Below, one piece after another: positions 38,623 to 52,337 of a stretch of 64,000 nt of DNA. Below the pieces are notes generated by a model. It ran no database searches. It was not told the DNA's origin and worked only from the letters and a program-made list of their open reading frames with translations. The translations under genes were made by a program, and so were the position numbers. This stretch comes from Bacillus sp. FJAT-45037. Lineage in GTDB: Bacteria > Bacillota > Bacilli > Bacillales > Bacillaceae_D. Each line of letters begins with the position of its first letter. Position 1 is the stretch's first letter. The DNA is taken from positions 1,748,267 to 1,812,266 of the forward strand of contig NZ_KZ454938.1 of assembly GCF_002797325.1 (NCBI RefSeq), read 5' to 3'.

Positions 38623-39513
38623 CTATTCAATATTTTGTACTTGTTCTTTCATCTTTTCTATGTAACTCTTGCACGTTACAACCAATTGACGAACAAGAGC
38701 ATCATTCACTTTTGCTCCAATCGTGTTCACTTCACGATTCATTTCTTGGACGAGGAAGTCTAGTTTTCTACCTATCGGGAATGGTTCTGACTCACAAATT
38801 TCTCGAAAATGAACAAGGTGAGCACGCAATCTGACAAGTTCTTCATTTACATCTGCTTTTTCTGCATACACTGATGCTTCTGCTATAATACGGTCTTGTA
38901 GATCCTCAGTGATATGATTTAGAGCACTTGTCATCCGTTCTTTGAATTTCGTTTGCATGATCAGATTCACATCAGGTGCTAACTGTTCCATTCTCAAAAT
39001 GGTTTCCGTAAGTAACTCGATCTGGTGTAGAAGATCTTGTTTTAATTCATTTCCTTCACGCTCTTTTGTTTCGACAAGTGCGTCGACGCAAGATTGAACC
39101 GATGTTAAAATCATTGTCTTTCCCTCATCAAAGCTTTGAGATTCCTCTTCGACTCGCTTAATTAACTGATCCTGTAAAAGTAGTGTATGTAAGTCTAGTG
39201 TGCCTGTGACTTCTTTGCTGTGTGACTTAATGTCAGCTGCAACCTTCACATATTCATCTAGTAGCCCATAATCGATCTCTAACCTTTGTTTGAGTAAATT
39301 ATTTTTTTCAATATGTACATAAAGATCAACTTTACCACGCTTAATAGACTTGTGAACATAGGAACGTATCTCTTCTTCGAGAGACATAAACATTTGAGGT
39401 ATGCGAATCGAGCACTCAAAAAAGCGATGATTAACTACTTTAGCCTCTATTGTTACAGAGAATGAATTCTCTTTATTACTGCAACGTCCATACCCTGTCA
39501 TACTTCGCATCAT
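38623..39513 (-). CDS. yloC: YicC/YloC family endoribonuclease
   Basis: A 296-residue YicC-family protein. The N-terminal signature MRSMTGYGRCS and the C-terminal DFLVQEMNREVNTIGAKVND are typical, with a helical middle region. E. coli YicC and relatives act as endoribonucleases on small RNA; the substrate in Bacillus is not settled. It is the first of the yloC-remA-gmk group. Confidence 0.94.
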   Translation of the reverse strand: MMRSMTGYGRCSNKENSFSVTIEAKVVNHRFFECSIRIPQMFMSLEEEIRSYVHKSIKRGKVDLYVHIEKNNLLKQRLEIDYGLLDEYVKVAADIKSHSKEVTGTLDLHTLLLQDQLIKRVEEESQSFDEGKTMILTSVQSCVDALVETKEREGNELKQDLLHQIELLTETILRMEQLAPDVNLIMQTKFKERMTSALNHITEDLQDRIIAEASVYAEKADVNEELVRLRAHLVHFREICESEPFPIGRKLDFLVQEMNREVNTIGAKVNDALVRQLVVTCKSYIEKMKEQVQNIE

Positions 39514-39596
39514 ATCACATCCATACTTCCATTTTAACGGATTTTACGCGAAGCAACAAGTAGAAACTCGTTCTATGAATCATTCATGAGAAGACA

Positions 39597-39628
39597 AAAA
39601 AAGCAAACCCAAGGAATGGGTCTGCTTG
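39597..39628 (-). terminator. Terminator after the Ca2+-ATPase gene
   Basis: Minus-strand stem AGCAGACCCA with TGGGTTTGCT followed by TTTTTTTG, starting two bases after the ATPase stop. Confidence 0.9.
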
Positions 39629-39629
39629 A

Positions 39630-42347
39630 TCAGTTATCTTTATGGTTTCTTTTCATTAGTTGAAAACCTCCGAGAAGTACAGTTGGAATCGCTGCCATGC
39701 CAAGGATGAGTAGCCATTCTCTGACATCAAGTGTCACTGTGTGGAACACAGGTTGTAATGGCGGGTAATAGATCACAGCCATCATCAGTAGAACTGAAAT
39801 GAATACTGCTCCCACTAAGTAGCGATTTTCAAATGGATTCCGATGATACACGGAATATTCGCTACGGCAATCAAACACATGGATTAGCTGTGCCATCACA
39901 AGTGTAACAAAAGCGACCGTCTGTGCGCGTATTAATTCATCTGGATTAGCTTGAAGAGTGATCCAAAAAGCTGCTAATGTGACGACCCCTATCATAAATC
40001 CACGGCTAATAATCTTCCAAGTTAAGCCTCGTGCAAACACACCTTCACGTGGATTTCTTGGCGCCCTCTTCATCACATCGCCTTCTGCTTGGTCCATTCC
40101 AAGTGCCATAGCAGGCAAACCGTCTGTGACAAGATTAATCCAAAGTATTTGAATCGCAACGAGCGGTAGTGGCATTCCTAAGATCATAGCAAAGAGCATG
40201 ACCAAAATTTCTCCTACATTCGATGCCAACATATAACGGATGAATTTTCGAATGTTTTCATAGATGTTTCGTCCCTCTTTAATCGCTGATTTTATCGTTG
40301 CAAAATTATCATCACTTAAAATAAGAGAGGAAGCTTCTTTAGCCACATCCGTACCGGTAATCCCCATTGCAATCCCTATATTCGCCGCTTTGATCGCAGG
40401 TGCATCATTCACACCATCCCCCGTCATGGCAACAATATGACCTCGCGCTTGTAAGGCTTTGACAATTTTCAACTTATCTTCTGGAGAGACTCTAGCATAG
40501 ACATCAATCTCCTCAACACATTCTTCTAAATCAGCTACACTCATTTCCGATAACTCTCGCCCTTCAAGCACTTTTCCTCCGTTACGTAATATCCCTAACT
40601 GAGAAGCAATAGCTGATGCTGTCAACCGGTGATCCCCTGTGATCATAACGGTTTTAATACCTGCTTCCCGGCACTCTCTGATCGAGTCTTTCACCTCAGG
40701 CCTCGGAGGATCAATCATACCCTCTAATCCAAGAAACGTTAATTGACGCTCAGCTTCAAACGCTTGCCTACATTTTTCATTTGCTTTTAGGGGTCTAAAG
40801 GCAACTGCTATCGTTCGTAACGCTTGACCAGAAAGATTGGCAATAACTTCTTCAACCTCCCTACGGCGCTGCGAAGTAAATGCTTCATTTTGACCATCAT
40901 AAAATATGTTTGTGCATTGAGACAAAATCACATCTGGCGCTCCTTTTGTGATGATAAAAGAACGTCCCTGTTTATCTTTCACGACAACACTCATCATTTT
41001 TCTAACCGAATCAAACGGAAATTCTATTAAACGCTCATACTGTTCTTGCAACCCGTTTGTGCTATATCCGGCTTTGATAGCTGCCACAACTAAGGCTCCT
41101 TCCGTCGGGTCACCGTCTAGCACATACTCTGTTTTCTCCTTACGTAGGATTCCTTCTTTTATTGTCCTTTCTTGCAACGTGGCATTGTTACAAAGAGTGC
41201 CATAACTTAATAACTGTTGCAAAGCCCTCTCCCTAGATGGTCTTATACTCTCCCCTTGATAATAAAAGGCTCCAACTGGGTCATATCCCAATCCCGACAC
41301 ACTCCATAACTTCCCACTAGACCAAACATTCGTGACGGTCATTTTATTTTGTGTTAATGTCCCCGTTTTATCTGAGCAAATAACAGACGCACATCCTAAT
41401 GTTTCTACAGCTGGCAGTTTTCTCACGATCGCTTTTCGTTTAATCATCCGTTGAACGCCGAGGGCCAGGGCAACCGTCACAATGGCAGGTAATCCTTCCG
41501 GTATCGCGGCTACAGCAAGTGAGACCCCTGATAAGAACATCGTATAGACATCATGTCCTTGCCACACCCCAATCACAACGACGAGTGCGGTTAAGACAAG
41601 AGCAACAGCAATCAAGATCTTCCCGAGCTGCTCAAGTTTATGTTGAAGAGGGGTGACTAAAGACTCCGTTGATTGCAAAAGATGTGCAATTTTTCCCATC
41701 TCTGTTTTCATTCCTGTAGCTACTATGACACCAATCGCATTTCCTTGTGTAATCATCGTACCCATAAACGCCATATTCTCCTGATCACCTATTGACGCGT
41801 TTGCCGAATCAAGTGGAGACGCATGTTTATGTACAGGTACAGATTCACCAGTTAAAGACGATTCCTCGACACGTAAACCATTGGTTGAAACCAATCGAAT
41901 ATCGGCACCAATCCGATCGCCACTAGTAAGTTTCACTACATCTCCAGGAACAACTTGAGTCGATAACACCTTTTGCCAGACTTCATTTCGATATACGGTC
42001 ATTTGTGGTGAAGACAATTCTTTTAGAGCATCAAGTGACTTCTCAGCTTTCCTCTCTTGAACAAACCCCAAGATTCCGTTAAGTAAGATAATAAACATAA
42101 TCGTCACTGCATCAATGTACTCACCTAGTAATCCTGATATAAGCGTTGCAGCGAGTAATACTAGTACCATAAAATCCTTAAACTGATTAAGAAAAACAAA
42201 AAACGCTGGTGTCCGCTTGCCATCATCTAACTTATTTTGACCATACACACGTAATCGTTTTTGCACTTCTTTGTCTGAAAGACCGCTTTCTACCTTGGTA
42301 TTTACTGACCGTTCCACTTCTTCTGTGTTCATTCTTAACCACTGCAT
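39630..42347 (-). CDS. yloB: P-type calcium-transporting ATPase (YloB-like)
   Basis: A 905-residue P2A-type ATPase of the plasma membrane that exports Ca2+. It has an N-terminal cation ATPase domain, actuator TGES (SLTGESVPVH near 160), PEGLP in membrane helix 4 (VAAIPEGLPAIV), the phosphorylation site ICSDKTGTLTQNKMT with the aspartate near 330, KGAPDV and MTGDGVNDAPAIK. About ten membrane helices are expected. B. subtilis YloB at the same place is tied to calcium in spores. It diverges from rqcH. Confidence 0.96.
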   Translation of the reverse strand: MQWLRMNTEEVERSVNTKVESGLSDKEVQKRLRVYGQNKLDDGKRTPAFFVFLNQFKDFMVLVLLAATLISGLLGEYIDAVTIMFIILLNGILGFVQERKAEKSLDALKELSSPQMTVYRNEVWQKVLSTQVVPGDVVKLTSGDRIGADIRLVSTNGLRVEESSLTGESVPVHKHASPLDSANASIGDQENMAFMGTMITQGNAIGVIVATGMKTEMGKIAHLLQSTESLVTPLQHKLEQLGKILIAVALVLTALVVVIGVWQGHDVYTMFLSGVSLAVAAIPEGLPAIVTVALALGVQRMIKRKAIVRKLPAVETLGCASVICSDKTGTLTQNKMTVTNVWSSGKLWSVSGLGYDPVGAFYYQGESIRPSRERALQQLLSYGTLCNNATLQERTIKEGILRKEKTEYVLDGDPTEGALVVAAIKAGYSTNGLQEQYERLIEFPFDSVRKMMSVVVKDKQGRSFIITKGAPDVILSQCTNIFYDGQNEAFTSQRRREVEEVIANLSGQALRTIAVAFRPLKANEKCRQAFEAERQLTFLGLEGMIDPPRPEVKDSIRECREAGIKTVMITGDHRLTASAIASQLGILRNGGKVLEGRELSEMSVADLEECVEEIDVYARVSPEDKLKIVKALQARGHIVAMTGDGVNDAPAIKAANIGIAMGITGTDVAKEASSLILSDDNFATIKSAIKEGRNIYENIRKFIRYMLASNVGEILVMLFAMILGMPLPLVAIQILWINLVTDGLPAMALGMDQAEGDVMKRAPRNPREGVFARGLTWKIISRGFMIGVVTLAAFWITLQANPDELIRAQTVAFVTLVMAQLIHVFDCRSEYSVYHRNPFENRYLVGAVFISVLLMMAVIYYPPLQPVFHTVTLDVREWLLILGMAAIPTVLLGGFQLMKRNHKDN

Positions 42348-42429
42348 GCCCTCACCTCACAATTCGTCCATTCACTTAGCTATCGTTATTTTAACTACCT
42401 GCAAATAGCTATTTATACAAGCCATCATA

Positions 42430-42458
42430 TTCAGTGAAAGGGGAAAACATGCTATACT
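42430..42458 (+). promoter_or_regulatory. rqcH promoter
   Basis: Plus-strand -35 TTCAGT (42430-42435), a 17-base spacer and -10 TATACT (42453-42458) with an extended TG two bases upstream, about 70 bases before rqcH. Confidence 0.7.
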
Positions 42459-42471
42459 CATGTAAGCAAAT

Positions 42472-42508
42472 TGAACAACCCCAATAGAAAAATTGGGCAC
42501 TTTGTTCA
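42472..42508 (+). promoter_or_regulatory. Leader hairpin before rqcH
   Basis: TGAACAA pairs with TTGTTCA and CCCAAT with ATTGGG in one two-tier hairpin. It ends five bases before the AGAGGTG ribosome site and has no U-run, so it is not a terminator; an effect on translation start is possible. Confidence 0.55.
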
Positions 42509-42525
42509 TAGAAGAGGTGAATAAC

Positions 42526-44238
42526 ATGTCCTTTGATGGGATCATGACTCGTGCGATTACTGAGGAATTAAAGACAAGTCTCCAATCTGGTCGCATTTCA
42601 AAAATTTATCAACCATTTAAAACTGAGCTTATTTTTACGATTCGAGCAAACGGTAAAAATCACCAACTTTTATTCTCGGCAAACGCTAACTTTGCTCGGG
42701 TTCATTTAACAAATGAAAAACATACAAACCCCGGTCAACCTCCGATGTTTTGCATGCTTTTACGCAAGCATTTAGAAGGTGGATTTATTGAATCCATTGA
42801 GCAAGTCGACATGGAGCGAATCATCGAACTAACGATTCGTAATAGAGATGAGTTAGGTGATGTGCAAACAAAAAAACTTGTCATTGAAATCATGGGACGC
42901 CATAGTAATATCATCTTACTCGATGAGCAGTCACAAACGATTTTAGATAGCATTAAGCATGTTAGCCTAGCTCAGAGTAGCCATCGGATGGTTTTACCAG
43001 GTCAGCCTTATAAAAGACCACCCGAACAAGATAAGGTCAATCCGATTGAAGCAGAGGAAGATACCATTCTTCGTGCGATTGACTTTAACCAAGGGAAACT
43101 TGATCGTCAACTTGTTAACGGATTTAGCGGCTTATCACCACTTGTAGCTAGTGAAATTACACACCGAGCAGGCATGATGACTCGTGTCACCGTTCCTAAA
43201 GCTTTTCAAGACGTGTTTAACCCAATTCGTCAGCATGACTACACACCACAAATGATTGAAGCAAATGGCAAGGAATATTTCTCTGTTCTAGACCTGACTC
43301 ACTTGAAGGGTACTACACGACGTTTTGACTCAGTCAGCGAGATGCTCGATCGTTTCTTTTACGGAAAAGCCGAGCGCGATCGTGTAAAACAACAAGCCAT
43401 TGATCTCGAAAAAATGCTAAAAAATGAGTATCAAAAAAGCAACAAGAAAATCACCAAACTAGAACGTACCTTAACAGATGCAGATAAAGCGAAGGAATAT
43501 CAAAAAAAGGGTGAGTTATTAACCGCGAACTTACATGCTGTCCGTCGTGGAGATAAAGAAGTACAAGTCATTGATTATTATGATGAAGCTCAACCAACTA
43601 TTTCTATTACGCTTGACCCATTAAAAACACCATCCGATAACGCGCAAGCCTTGTTTAAAAAATACAACAAGGCAAAAAAATCAGTAGCCTTCGTGACCGA
43701 ACAAATCAAGCAAACGAAAGTCGATATTGAATATTTAGACCAGGTTATCCAACAAACAGAAAGTGCCTCACCAAGAGATATTGAAGAAATTCGTGAGGAA
43801 TTAGTTGAACAAGGCTATATTCGTAGAAGACAAAAGCAATCTAAAAAGAAGAAAAAAGAAGAAAAGCCTCAGCTAGAGACATACACTTCTTCTACTGGCG
43901 TACCTTTCTTTGTCGGAAAAAACAACAAGCAAAATGATTATTTAACTAATCGCTTTGCTAGACAAGACGAAATTTGGTTACACACAAAAGATATTCCTGG
44001 GTCTCATGTTGTGATACGTAGCACTGAACCTGATGAAACGACCTTAATGGAGGCAGCAACGATTGCCGCCTACTTTAGTAAAGCTCGTCAATCTAGTTCT
44101 GTTCCCGTTGATTACACGAAAATTCGGCATGTGAAAAAGCCTAATGGATCTAAGCCTGGTTTTGTGACTTATGACAACCAGACGACCTTATTTGTCACAC
44201 CAGATGAAGATACTGTCTTACAACTGAAAGATCGTTAA
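42526..44238 (+). CDS. rqcH: RqcH, ribosome quality-control alanine-tailing factor (YloA)
   Basis: RqcH binds split 50S subunits with stuck nascent chains and adds alanine tails that mark them for degradation. It has an NFACT-N domain (about 1-170, [18 protein letters not shown]), a helical and coiled-coil middle with Lys-rich stretch ([10 protein letters not shown]), and the NFACT-R domain ([23 protein letters not shown]). The ATG at 42526 after GAGGTG gives 570 residues, near the B. subtilis length. Position 97-98, Asp-Arg in B. subtilis by my recollection, is Glu-Arg here. The gene is plus strand, with its own promoter and terminator. Confidence 0.95.
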   Translation: MSFDGIMTRAITEELKTSLQSGRISKIYQPFKTELIFTIRANGKNHQLLFSANANFARVHLTNEKHTNPGQPPMFCMLLRKHLEGGFIESIEQVDMERIIELTIRNRDELGDVQTKKLVIEIMGRHSNIILLDEQSQTILDSIKHVSLAQSSHRMVLPGQPYKRPPEQDKVNPIEAEEDTILRAIDFNQGKLDRQLVNGFSGLSPLVASEITHRAGMMTRVTVPKAFQDVFNPIRQHDYTPQMIEANGKEYFSVLDLTHLKGTTRRFDSVSEMLDRFFYGKAERDRVKQQAIDLEKMLKNEYQKSNKKITKLERTLTDADKAKEYQKKGELLTANLHAVRRGDKEVQVIDYYDEAQPTISITLDPLKTPSDNAQALFKKYNKAKKSVAFVTEQIKQTKVDIEYLDQVIQQTESASPRDIEEIREELVEQGYIRRRQKQSKKKKKEEKPQLETYTSSTGVPFFVGKNNKQNDYLTNRFARQDEIWLHTKDIPGSHVVIRSTEPDETTLMEAATIAAYFSKARQSSSVPVDYTKIRHVKKPNGSKPGFVTYDNQTTLFVTPDEDTVLQLKDR

Positions 44239-44282
44239 AAAAACAGGGTGCCCCAAATCCATGGGGCACCCTGTTTCTATTT
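44238..44282. terminator. Bidirectional terminator between rqcH and the methyltransferase gene
   Basis: ACAGGGTGCCCCA and TGGGGCACCCTGT form a perfect 13-base-pair stem with A-rich and T-rich flanks on both sides. It ends rqcH from the left and the pyr operon from the right. Confidence 0.92.
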
Positions 44283-44933
44283 TTTTGCTAACGTGATCAT
44301 CGCAAGTCCATCGAGTACAGGCCGATGTATAACTTGTTTGGCCCCTAAGTCGGTAAGTAACGTCGTTAATTCTTCTTCTGTATAACGGTGACGTCTTGTC
44401 GAGACATTCGACCATTTAACTAATGTCTCTTTTTCAAAGCCTGACATTTTATGTAGTTCGGCATATGCAACAGCTCGTTCAGGGTTCATTGCTACATTTG
44501 GATTAAGCATGACGATTTCTCCGTTACTTTGTGTCACTCGTAACATTTCGTTGATACCTTTTTCTGGTTCGGGTAAGAGAAACATCACACAAGTCGAAAG
44601 TGCCACATCAAATTCATCGTCTGAAAAAGGTAATTTGTATGCATCAGCAATCATAAACTTACTTTTTTCACTTGCTTGCTCCTGTTTAAATAATTCCATC
44701 GCCGCCTCGATCATTTGCGGTGAAAGATCAACTCCTACAAGACGTTTTGCCTCTTTTATTCCCCTTGTTAATAAGCGTCCCGTTCCACAGCCAATATCGA
44801 CGATTTTTTTATTTTCCCAGGTTTTGCTCATGTTCTTTAATTCATCATGAATCTGTCCTAGCCAAACGGTTCTTGCCATCCCGTCAAAAAAGGAAACAAG
44901 TGAATCGAATTCAGCCCCATCCATCTTCCTCAC
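44277..44933 (-). CDS. Class I SAM-dependent methyltransferase, last gene of the pyr operon
   Basis: A 218-residue soluble protein with a Rossmann methyltransferase fold. Motif I is VDIGCGTGRLLTRG near residue 42, the acidic end of strand 2 is VGVDLSPQMIEAAMELF, and the later motifs are FMIADAYKLPFSDDEFDVALST and MLRVTQSNGEIVMLNP. It resembles the ubiquinone/menaquinone or small-molecule type (Methyltransf_11); the substrate cannot be told. The start is GTG after GAGGTGAC. It follows pyrE by 35 bases with no terminator between them, so it is probably read with the pyrimidine genes. B. subtilis has the cysH cluster here instead. Confidence 0.88.
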   Translation of the reverse strand: MRKMDGAEFDSLVSFFDGMARTVWLGQIHDELKNMSKTWENKKIVDIGCGTGRLLTRGIKEAKRLVGVDLSPQMIEAAMELFKQEQASEKSKFMIADAYKLPFSDDEFDVALSTCVMFLLPEPEKGINEMLRVTQSNGEIVMLNPNVAMNPERAVAYAELHKMSGFEKETLVKWSNVSTRRHRYTEEELTTLLTDLGAKQVIHRPVLDGLAMITLAKK

Positions 44934-44968
44934 GATTACGTCACCTCAACCTATTTTCTATAAAGAGT

Positions 44969-45606
44969 TTATGAAGTCGTTACCGTCATCCAATCTGACG
45001 AAGCGGGGTTTTGACGCCACTTTTCTAGCTTCAATAGCTCTTCTTCTGTAATTGTATCACGACCACGTGCAACCGCAAGGAGGGTTGAATACGTAGTAAG
45101 AGCCACTGTACTCAGGTTTTCTTTCTTGAAATTCTCTTCTGCAATGGGTAATTCATATGTAAAGATGGCTGCAATGCCTAATACATTTGCTCCCGCTTCT
45201 CTTAGCGCTTCTGCTGCTTTTATTGCACTGCCACCAGTCGAGATTAAATCTTCAATGATAACGACCTTCTGCCCTGTCTGGAGTTTACCTTCAATTTGGT
45301 TTTGCTTGCCATGTCCTTTTGCACTTCCACGCACATAAACCATCGGTAAATTAAGCAATTCACTGACCCAGGCTGCATGAGGTATTCCTGCTGTCGCTGT
45401 TCCTGCAATTACCTCAGCATCAGGATACTGACTTTCAATGACCTCTTTAAAATGAGCTGCGATCATGCGACGAACGTTTGGATAAGAAAGCGTCATTCGA
45501 TTATCACAATAAATCGGTGATTTCAGTCCTGAACTCCACGTAAAAGGATTCGTTGGTTCAAGTGCTACGGCCTCGATATCAAGTAAAGATGCGGCAATTT
45601 GTTTGT

Positions 45607-45610
<4 letters not shown>
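44969..45610 (-). CDS. pyrE: Orotate phosphoribosyltransferase
   Basis: PyrE joins orotate to PRPP giving OMP. The PRPP-binding motif [20 protein letters not shown] is near residue 115, and [13 protein letters not shown] lies near the N-terminus. The ATG at 45610 has GGGAGGG before it, giving 213 residues; a longer open frame upstream overlaps pyrF and has no ribosome site. Its start sits just before the pyrF stop, so the two are coupled. Confidence 0.97.
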
Positions 45611-48010
<2,400 letters not shown>

Positions 48011-51000
48011 GAAGATCTCCTCCTTTTTGTTCCATTTGTGGCATATGATCAGCCGAAAATGTTATCGATTCAATGACTTTTAGTAATGCATCCGCGGTAT
48101 CGATCGACGTTAAGCAGACGACCTCATTTTCAACAGATTCGCGACGAATTCTGAAGCCATCTCGTGCTGGCTGTTTTCCTCTTGTTAACGTATTAATAAC
48201 AAATTGTGCCTTACCTTGACGAATAACATCTAGTAGATGTGGCTTTTCTTCACCGATTTTATTCACCGTTGTCACAGGTATCCCTAGATCTCGAATCATG
48301 GACGCAGTTCCCTTTGTCGCGAGAATACTGTAGCCAATTTGATGGAATCGTTCGACGAGAGTTAATGCCTCTTTTTTGTCTTTATCAGCAATGGTAAACA
48401 ACACTGACCCATGCTTTGGAATATTCATGCCTGAGGCGATTAAACCTTTATACAAGGCTTTTTCTAAAGTCACGTCACGTCCCATCACTTCTCCTGTAGA
48501 CTTCATTTCAGGTCCAAGTGTAATGTCGACACGGCGAAGTTTGGCAAAAGAAAACACAGGAACTTTTACCGATACTACCGAGTCCTCCGGGTGGTAGCCT
48601 GTTTCATATCCTAGTTCTGGGAGTGTTTGACCGAGCATCACTTTGGTCGCTAAGTTGGCCATTGGCACCCCAGTTATTTTGCTTAAAAATGGCACTGTTC
48701 GGCTAGAGCGTGGATTCACTTCTAGCACATACACCTCATCTTTATGCCATACATATTGAATATTTAGTAATCCGACAATTTTTAACGATCTAGCAATCGC
48801 TATTGTGCGTTCAATAACCTTTTGTTTTAAATGCTCAGGTACGGTTTGTGGTGGATAGACAGCAATTGAATCTCCTGAATGGACCCCTGCTCTCTCAATA
48901 TGTTCCATCATTCCGGGAATGTACACATGTTCTCCATCTGAGATCGCATCGACTTCTAGTTCTTTTCCTGTTAAGTAGCGATCAATTAATACAGGATGTT
49001 TCGGGTTAATCTTCACTGCATTCTTCATATAATGTAACAATTCTTCTTCTTTATAAACAATTTCCATTGCACGACCACCAAGTACATACGACGGTCTCAC
49101 TAGAACAGGGTAACCTATCGAAGACGCAATTTTCACTGCTTGCTCCACTGATGTTGCTGTTTTTCCTAGTGGTTGTGGAATATCGATTGCGAGTAGTGTT
49201 TGTTCAAATTTATCTCGATTCTCGGCACGATCCATGTCTTCAAGCGACGTCCCTATAATTTTCACACCGCGAGCTGATAACTCATCGGCTAGGTTGATCG
49301 CGGTTTGACCACCGAATTGCACGACGACTCCTTCTGGCTGTTCATGATGAACAACATGCATCACATCTTCTACCGTTAACGGCTCAAAGTATAATTTATC
49401 TGACGTACTGAAGTCCGTTGAGACCGTCTCAGGGTTATTATTCATAATAATTGCCTCATAACCCGTTTCCTTGATTGCCCACACCGAATGAACCGTAGCA
49501 TAATCAAACTCAATTCCTTGTCCAATTCGGATCGGACCAGAACCGAGTACTAAAATACTCTTTTTATCAGAGCGAACCGACTCCATTTCTTCCTCATATG
49601 TTCCGTAATAATAAGGAGTTGACGATGCAAATTCAGCTGCACATGTATCAACCATTTTATAAACTGGAACTATCGCTTCTCTCATTCTAGTTTCATAAAT
49701 TTCTCTTTCTGTTACGTTTAGTAATTCCGCTATAGCTGCATCTGAGAATCCACGCTCTTTCGCTTCTTTTAATGTGTCGATCGCTCCATTTGACTTGATC
49801 AGTTTTTGTTCAAGGCGGACAATTCGTTCAATTTTTTGCAAGAAGAAGCGATCAATCTTTGTTTGTTCATGCAAAGAATTAATCGATTCCCCTCTTCTAA
49901 TCAGCTCTGTCAGTGCAAATAGACGTTGGTCATCTGCTTTTCTAATCTTTTTTTGCAATTGTTCCGTTGTTTGTTGACATACATCTACATCAGTTAGATG
50001 GTTGTATCCTGCTTCTAGTGAACGAACGGCCTTAAGCATCGATTCTTCAAGATTTCGGCCAATGGCCATCACTTCACCCGTCGCCTTCATTTGTGTTCCG
50101 AGCGTGCGATTTGCTGCTTCAAATTTATCAAATGGCCAGCGGGGAATTTTCGTTATAACATAATCAAGAGCTGGTTCAAAACTTGCATAAGTGGTACCTG
50201 TTACTGGATTTTTTATCTCATCTAACGCATACCCAATCGCAATTTTGGCAGCCATTTTTGCAATCGGATACCCTGTTGCTTTTGATGCTAAGGCTGATGA
50301 GCGACTAACACGTGGATTAACTTCAATAATGTAATACTGATTACTATCTGCATCGAGAGCGAATTGAACGTTACATCCACCTTCGATTCCTAATGCACGT
50401 ACAATTTTTAACGACGAATTTCTAAGCATTTGATAGTCTCGATCGGTTAAGGTTTGACTTGGTGCCACAACGATGGAATCCCCTGTGTGTATACCAACTG
50501 GATCAAAATTCTCCATGTTACACACAACAATGGCTTGATCTTTTGCATCTCGCATCACTTCATACTCTACTTCTTTAAAGCCTGCGATGCTTTTTTCGAC
50601 CAAACACTGTGTAACAGGACTATATTTCAGTCCACTTGAAACGATTTCTTCTAATTCTTCGTCATTATGCACAATACCTCCACCAGTTCCACCTAGTGTA
50701 TAAGCAGGGCGAACAATAACAGGGAAGCCAATATATTCTACAAATGCTTTCGCTTCTGAAAGAGTGTGGACGATTTCACTTTCAGGGACAGGTTCTTGTA
50801 GCTCTCTCATTAGAGAACGAAACTGTTCACGGTCTTCTGCTTGTTTAATTGCTTTTAAATCTGTTCCAAGCAATTCGATTTGATACGCTTCTAAAATGCC
50901 TGACTCATCTAATTCCATCGCCATGTTTAGACCCGTCTGACCTCCGAGTGTAGCAACGATTCCATCTGGATGCTCTTTTCGAATAATGCGGCTGACAAAT

Positions 51001-51257
51001 TCAAGGGTAATTGGCTCAATATATACGCGATCAGCCATGGTCGTATCTGTCATAATTGTTGCTGGATTTGAATTGATGAGAATAACCTCATACCCCTCTT
51101 CTTTTAGTGCTTGACAAGCTTGTGTGCCTGCATAATCAAATTCCGCTGCTTGACCGATTACGATTGGGCCAGACCCAATCACCAAAATTTTATGAATATC
51201 CTTACGTTTCCCCATTACACTCGCTCCTCTCAGTCATTCCTGCTCTTAGTTTATCTA

Positions 51258-52337
51258 TTAGACTAACTGTTTTTCGTCTGCAATCATTTGTAGAAAGGAA
51301 TCAAATAAGTGATTCGCATCTTGTGGCCCAGGTGATGCCTCTGGGTGATATTGAACACTAAAAGCTGCAAAATCTAAATGTTTAAGTCCTTCAACCGTCC
51401 CATCGTTCACCGCTTCATGCGTCATCTTAAGTCTCGTGCCTTTTAAGCTATCAAGATCTACTGTAAATCCGTGATTTTGAGCGGTGATATCAATTTTCCC
51501 TGTCTCTATTTCTCTGACAGGGTGATTAGACCCACGATGCCCAAAGCTCAGCTTGCTTGTTGTTGCGCCTGATGCTAGGGCTAAAAGTTGGTGACCTAAA
51601 CAAATACCGAATATTGGAACACGCCCAAATAATTCTTCAATCATCTCGATAGCACCTGGTACATCCTTCGGGTCTCCTGGTCCGTTACTTAACAACACGC
51701 CATCCGGACGCAATCGCATGATTTCTTTTGCGCTCGTGTGATATGGAACCACCACCACATCGCATTGTCTTTCAATTAAAGATTGCAAGATGCCATGCTT
51801 CATTCCGAAATCTACTAGAACGATTCGTTCGCCGTCCCCTGGTGCATGGTAGGGATCTCTTACTGAAACGGTCTCCACTTGATTATGTTGCCAACCACCT
51901 AAATGAAGTCCTTCTACAACCTCTTTTACCTCTGCATCAATTTCGCAGATGCGACCTCTTAATGTGCCATGTTCACGAATTAAACGAGTAAGTTTTCGTG
52001 TATCGATGCCTGACAAACCAGGTATCCCTTTTTCTAATAAAAAGGTGTGAAGCGACTCTTCGTTTTTCCAGTGACTAGGCTCAAGCTCAACCTCTTTTAC
52101 AATCAGTCCACTAATAGCAGGAGTAATCGATTCGAAGTCATCTCGATTGATTCCGTAATTACCAATAAGCGGATACGTTAATGTCACAATCTGACCACAA
52201 TAGGATGGATCCGATAAGATCTCTTGATATCCAGTCATCCCTGTATTAAAGACAACCTCACCTTTCATCGTTGCCTCTGCTCCAAAACCTTCTCCAACAA
52301 ATACTGTACCGTCTTCTAGAATCAGTTGTCTTTTCAT
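51258..52337 (-). CDS. pyrAA: Carbamoyl-phosphate synthase small subunit (pyrimidine type)
   Basis: PyrAA is the glutamine amidotransferase subunit feeding ammonia to PyrAB. The N-terminal domain ([18 protein letters not shown]) is followed by a class I glutaminase with the nucleophile in [12 protein letters not shown] near residue 240 and His/Glu in [10 protein letters not shown]. The ATG at 52337 overlaps the pyrC stop (ATGA), giving 359 residues; a longer open frame runs back into pyrC and is not supported. Confidence 0.97.
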   Translation of the reverse strand: MKRQLILEDGTVFVGEGFGAEATMKGEVVFNTGMTGYQEILSDPSYCGQIVTLTYPLIGNYGINRDDFESITPAISGLIVKEVELEPSHWKNEESLHTFLLEKGIPGLSGIDTRKLTRLIREHGTLRGRICEIDAEVKEVVEGLHLGGWQHNQVETVSVRDPYHAPGDGERIVLVDFGMKHGILQSLIERQCDVVVVPYHTSAKEIMRLRPDGVLLSNGPGDPKDVPGAIEMIEELFGRVPIFGICLGHQLLALASGATTSKLSFGHRGSNHPVREIETGKIDITAQNHGFTVDLDSLKGTRLKMTHEAVNDGTVEGLKHLDFAAFSVQYHPEASPGPQDANHLFDSFLQMIADEKQLV

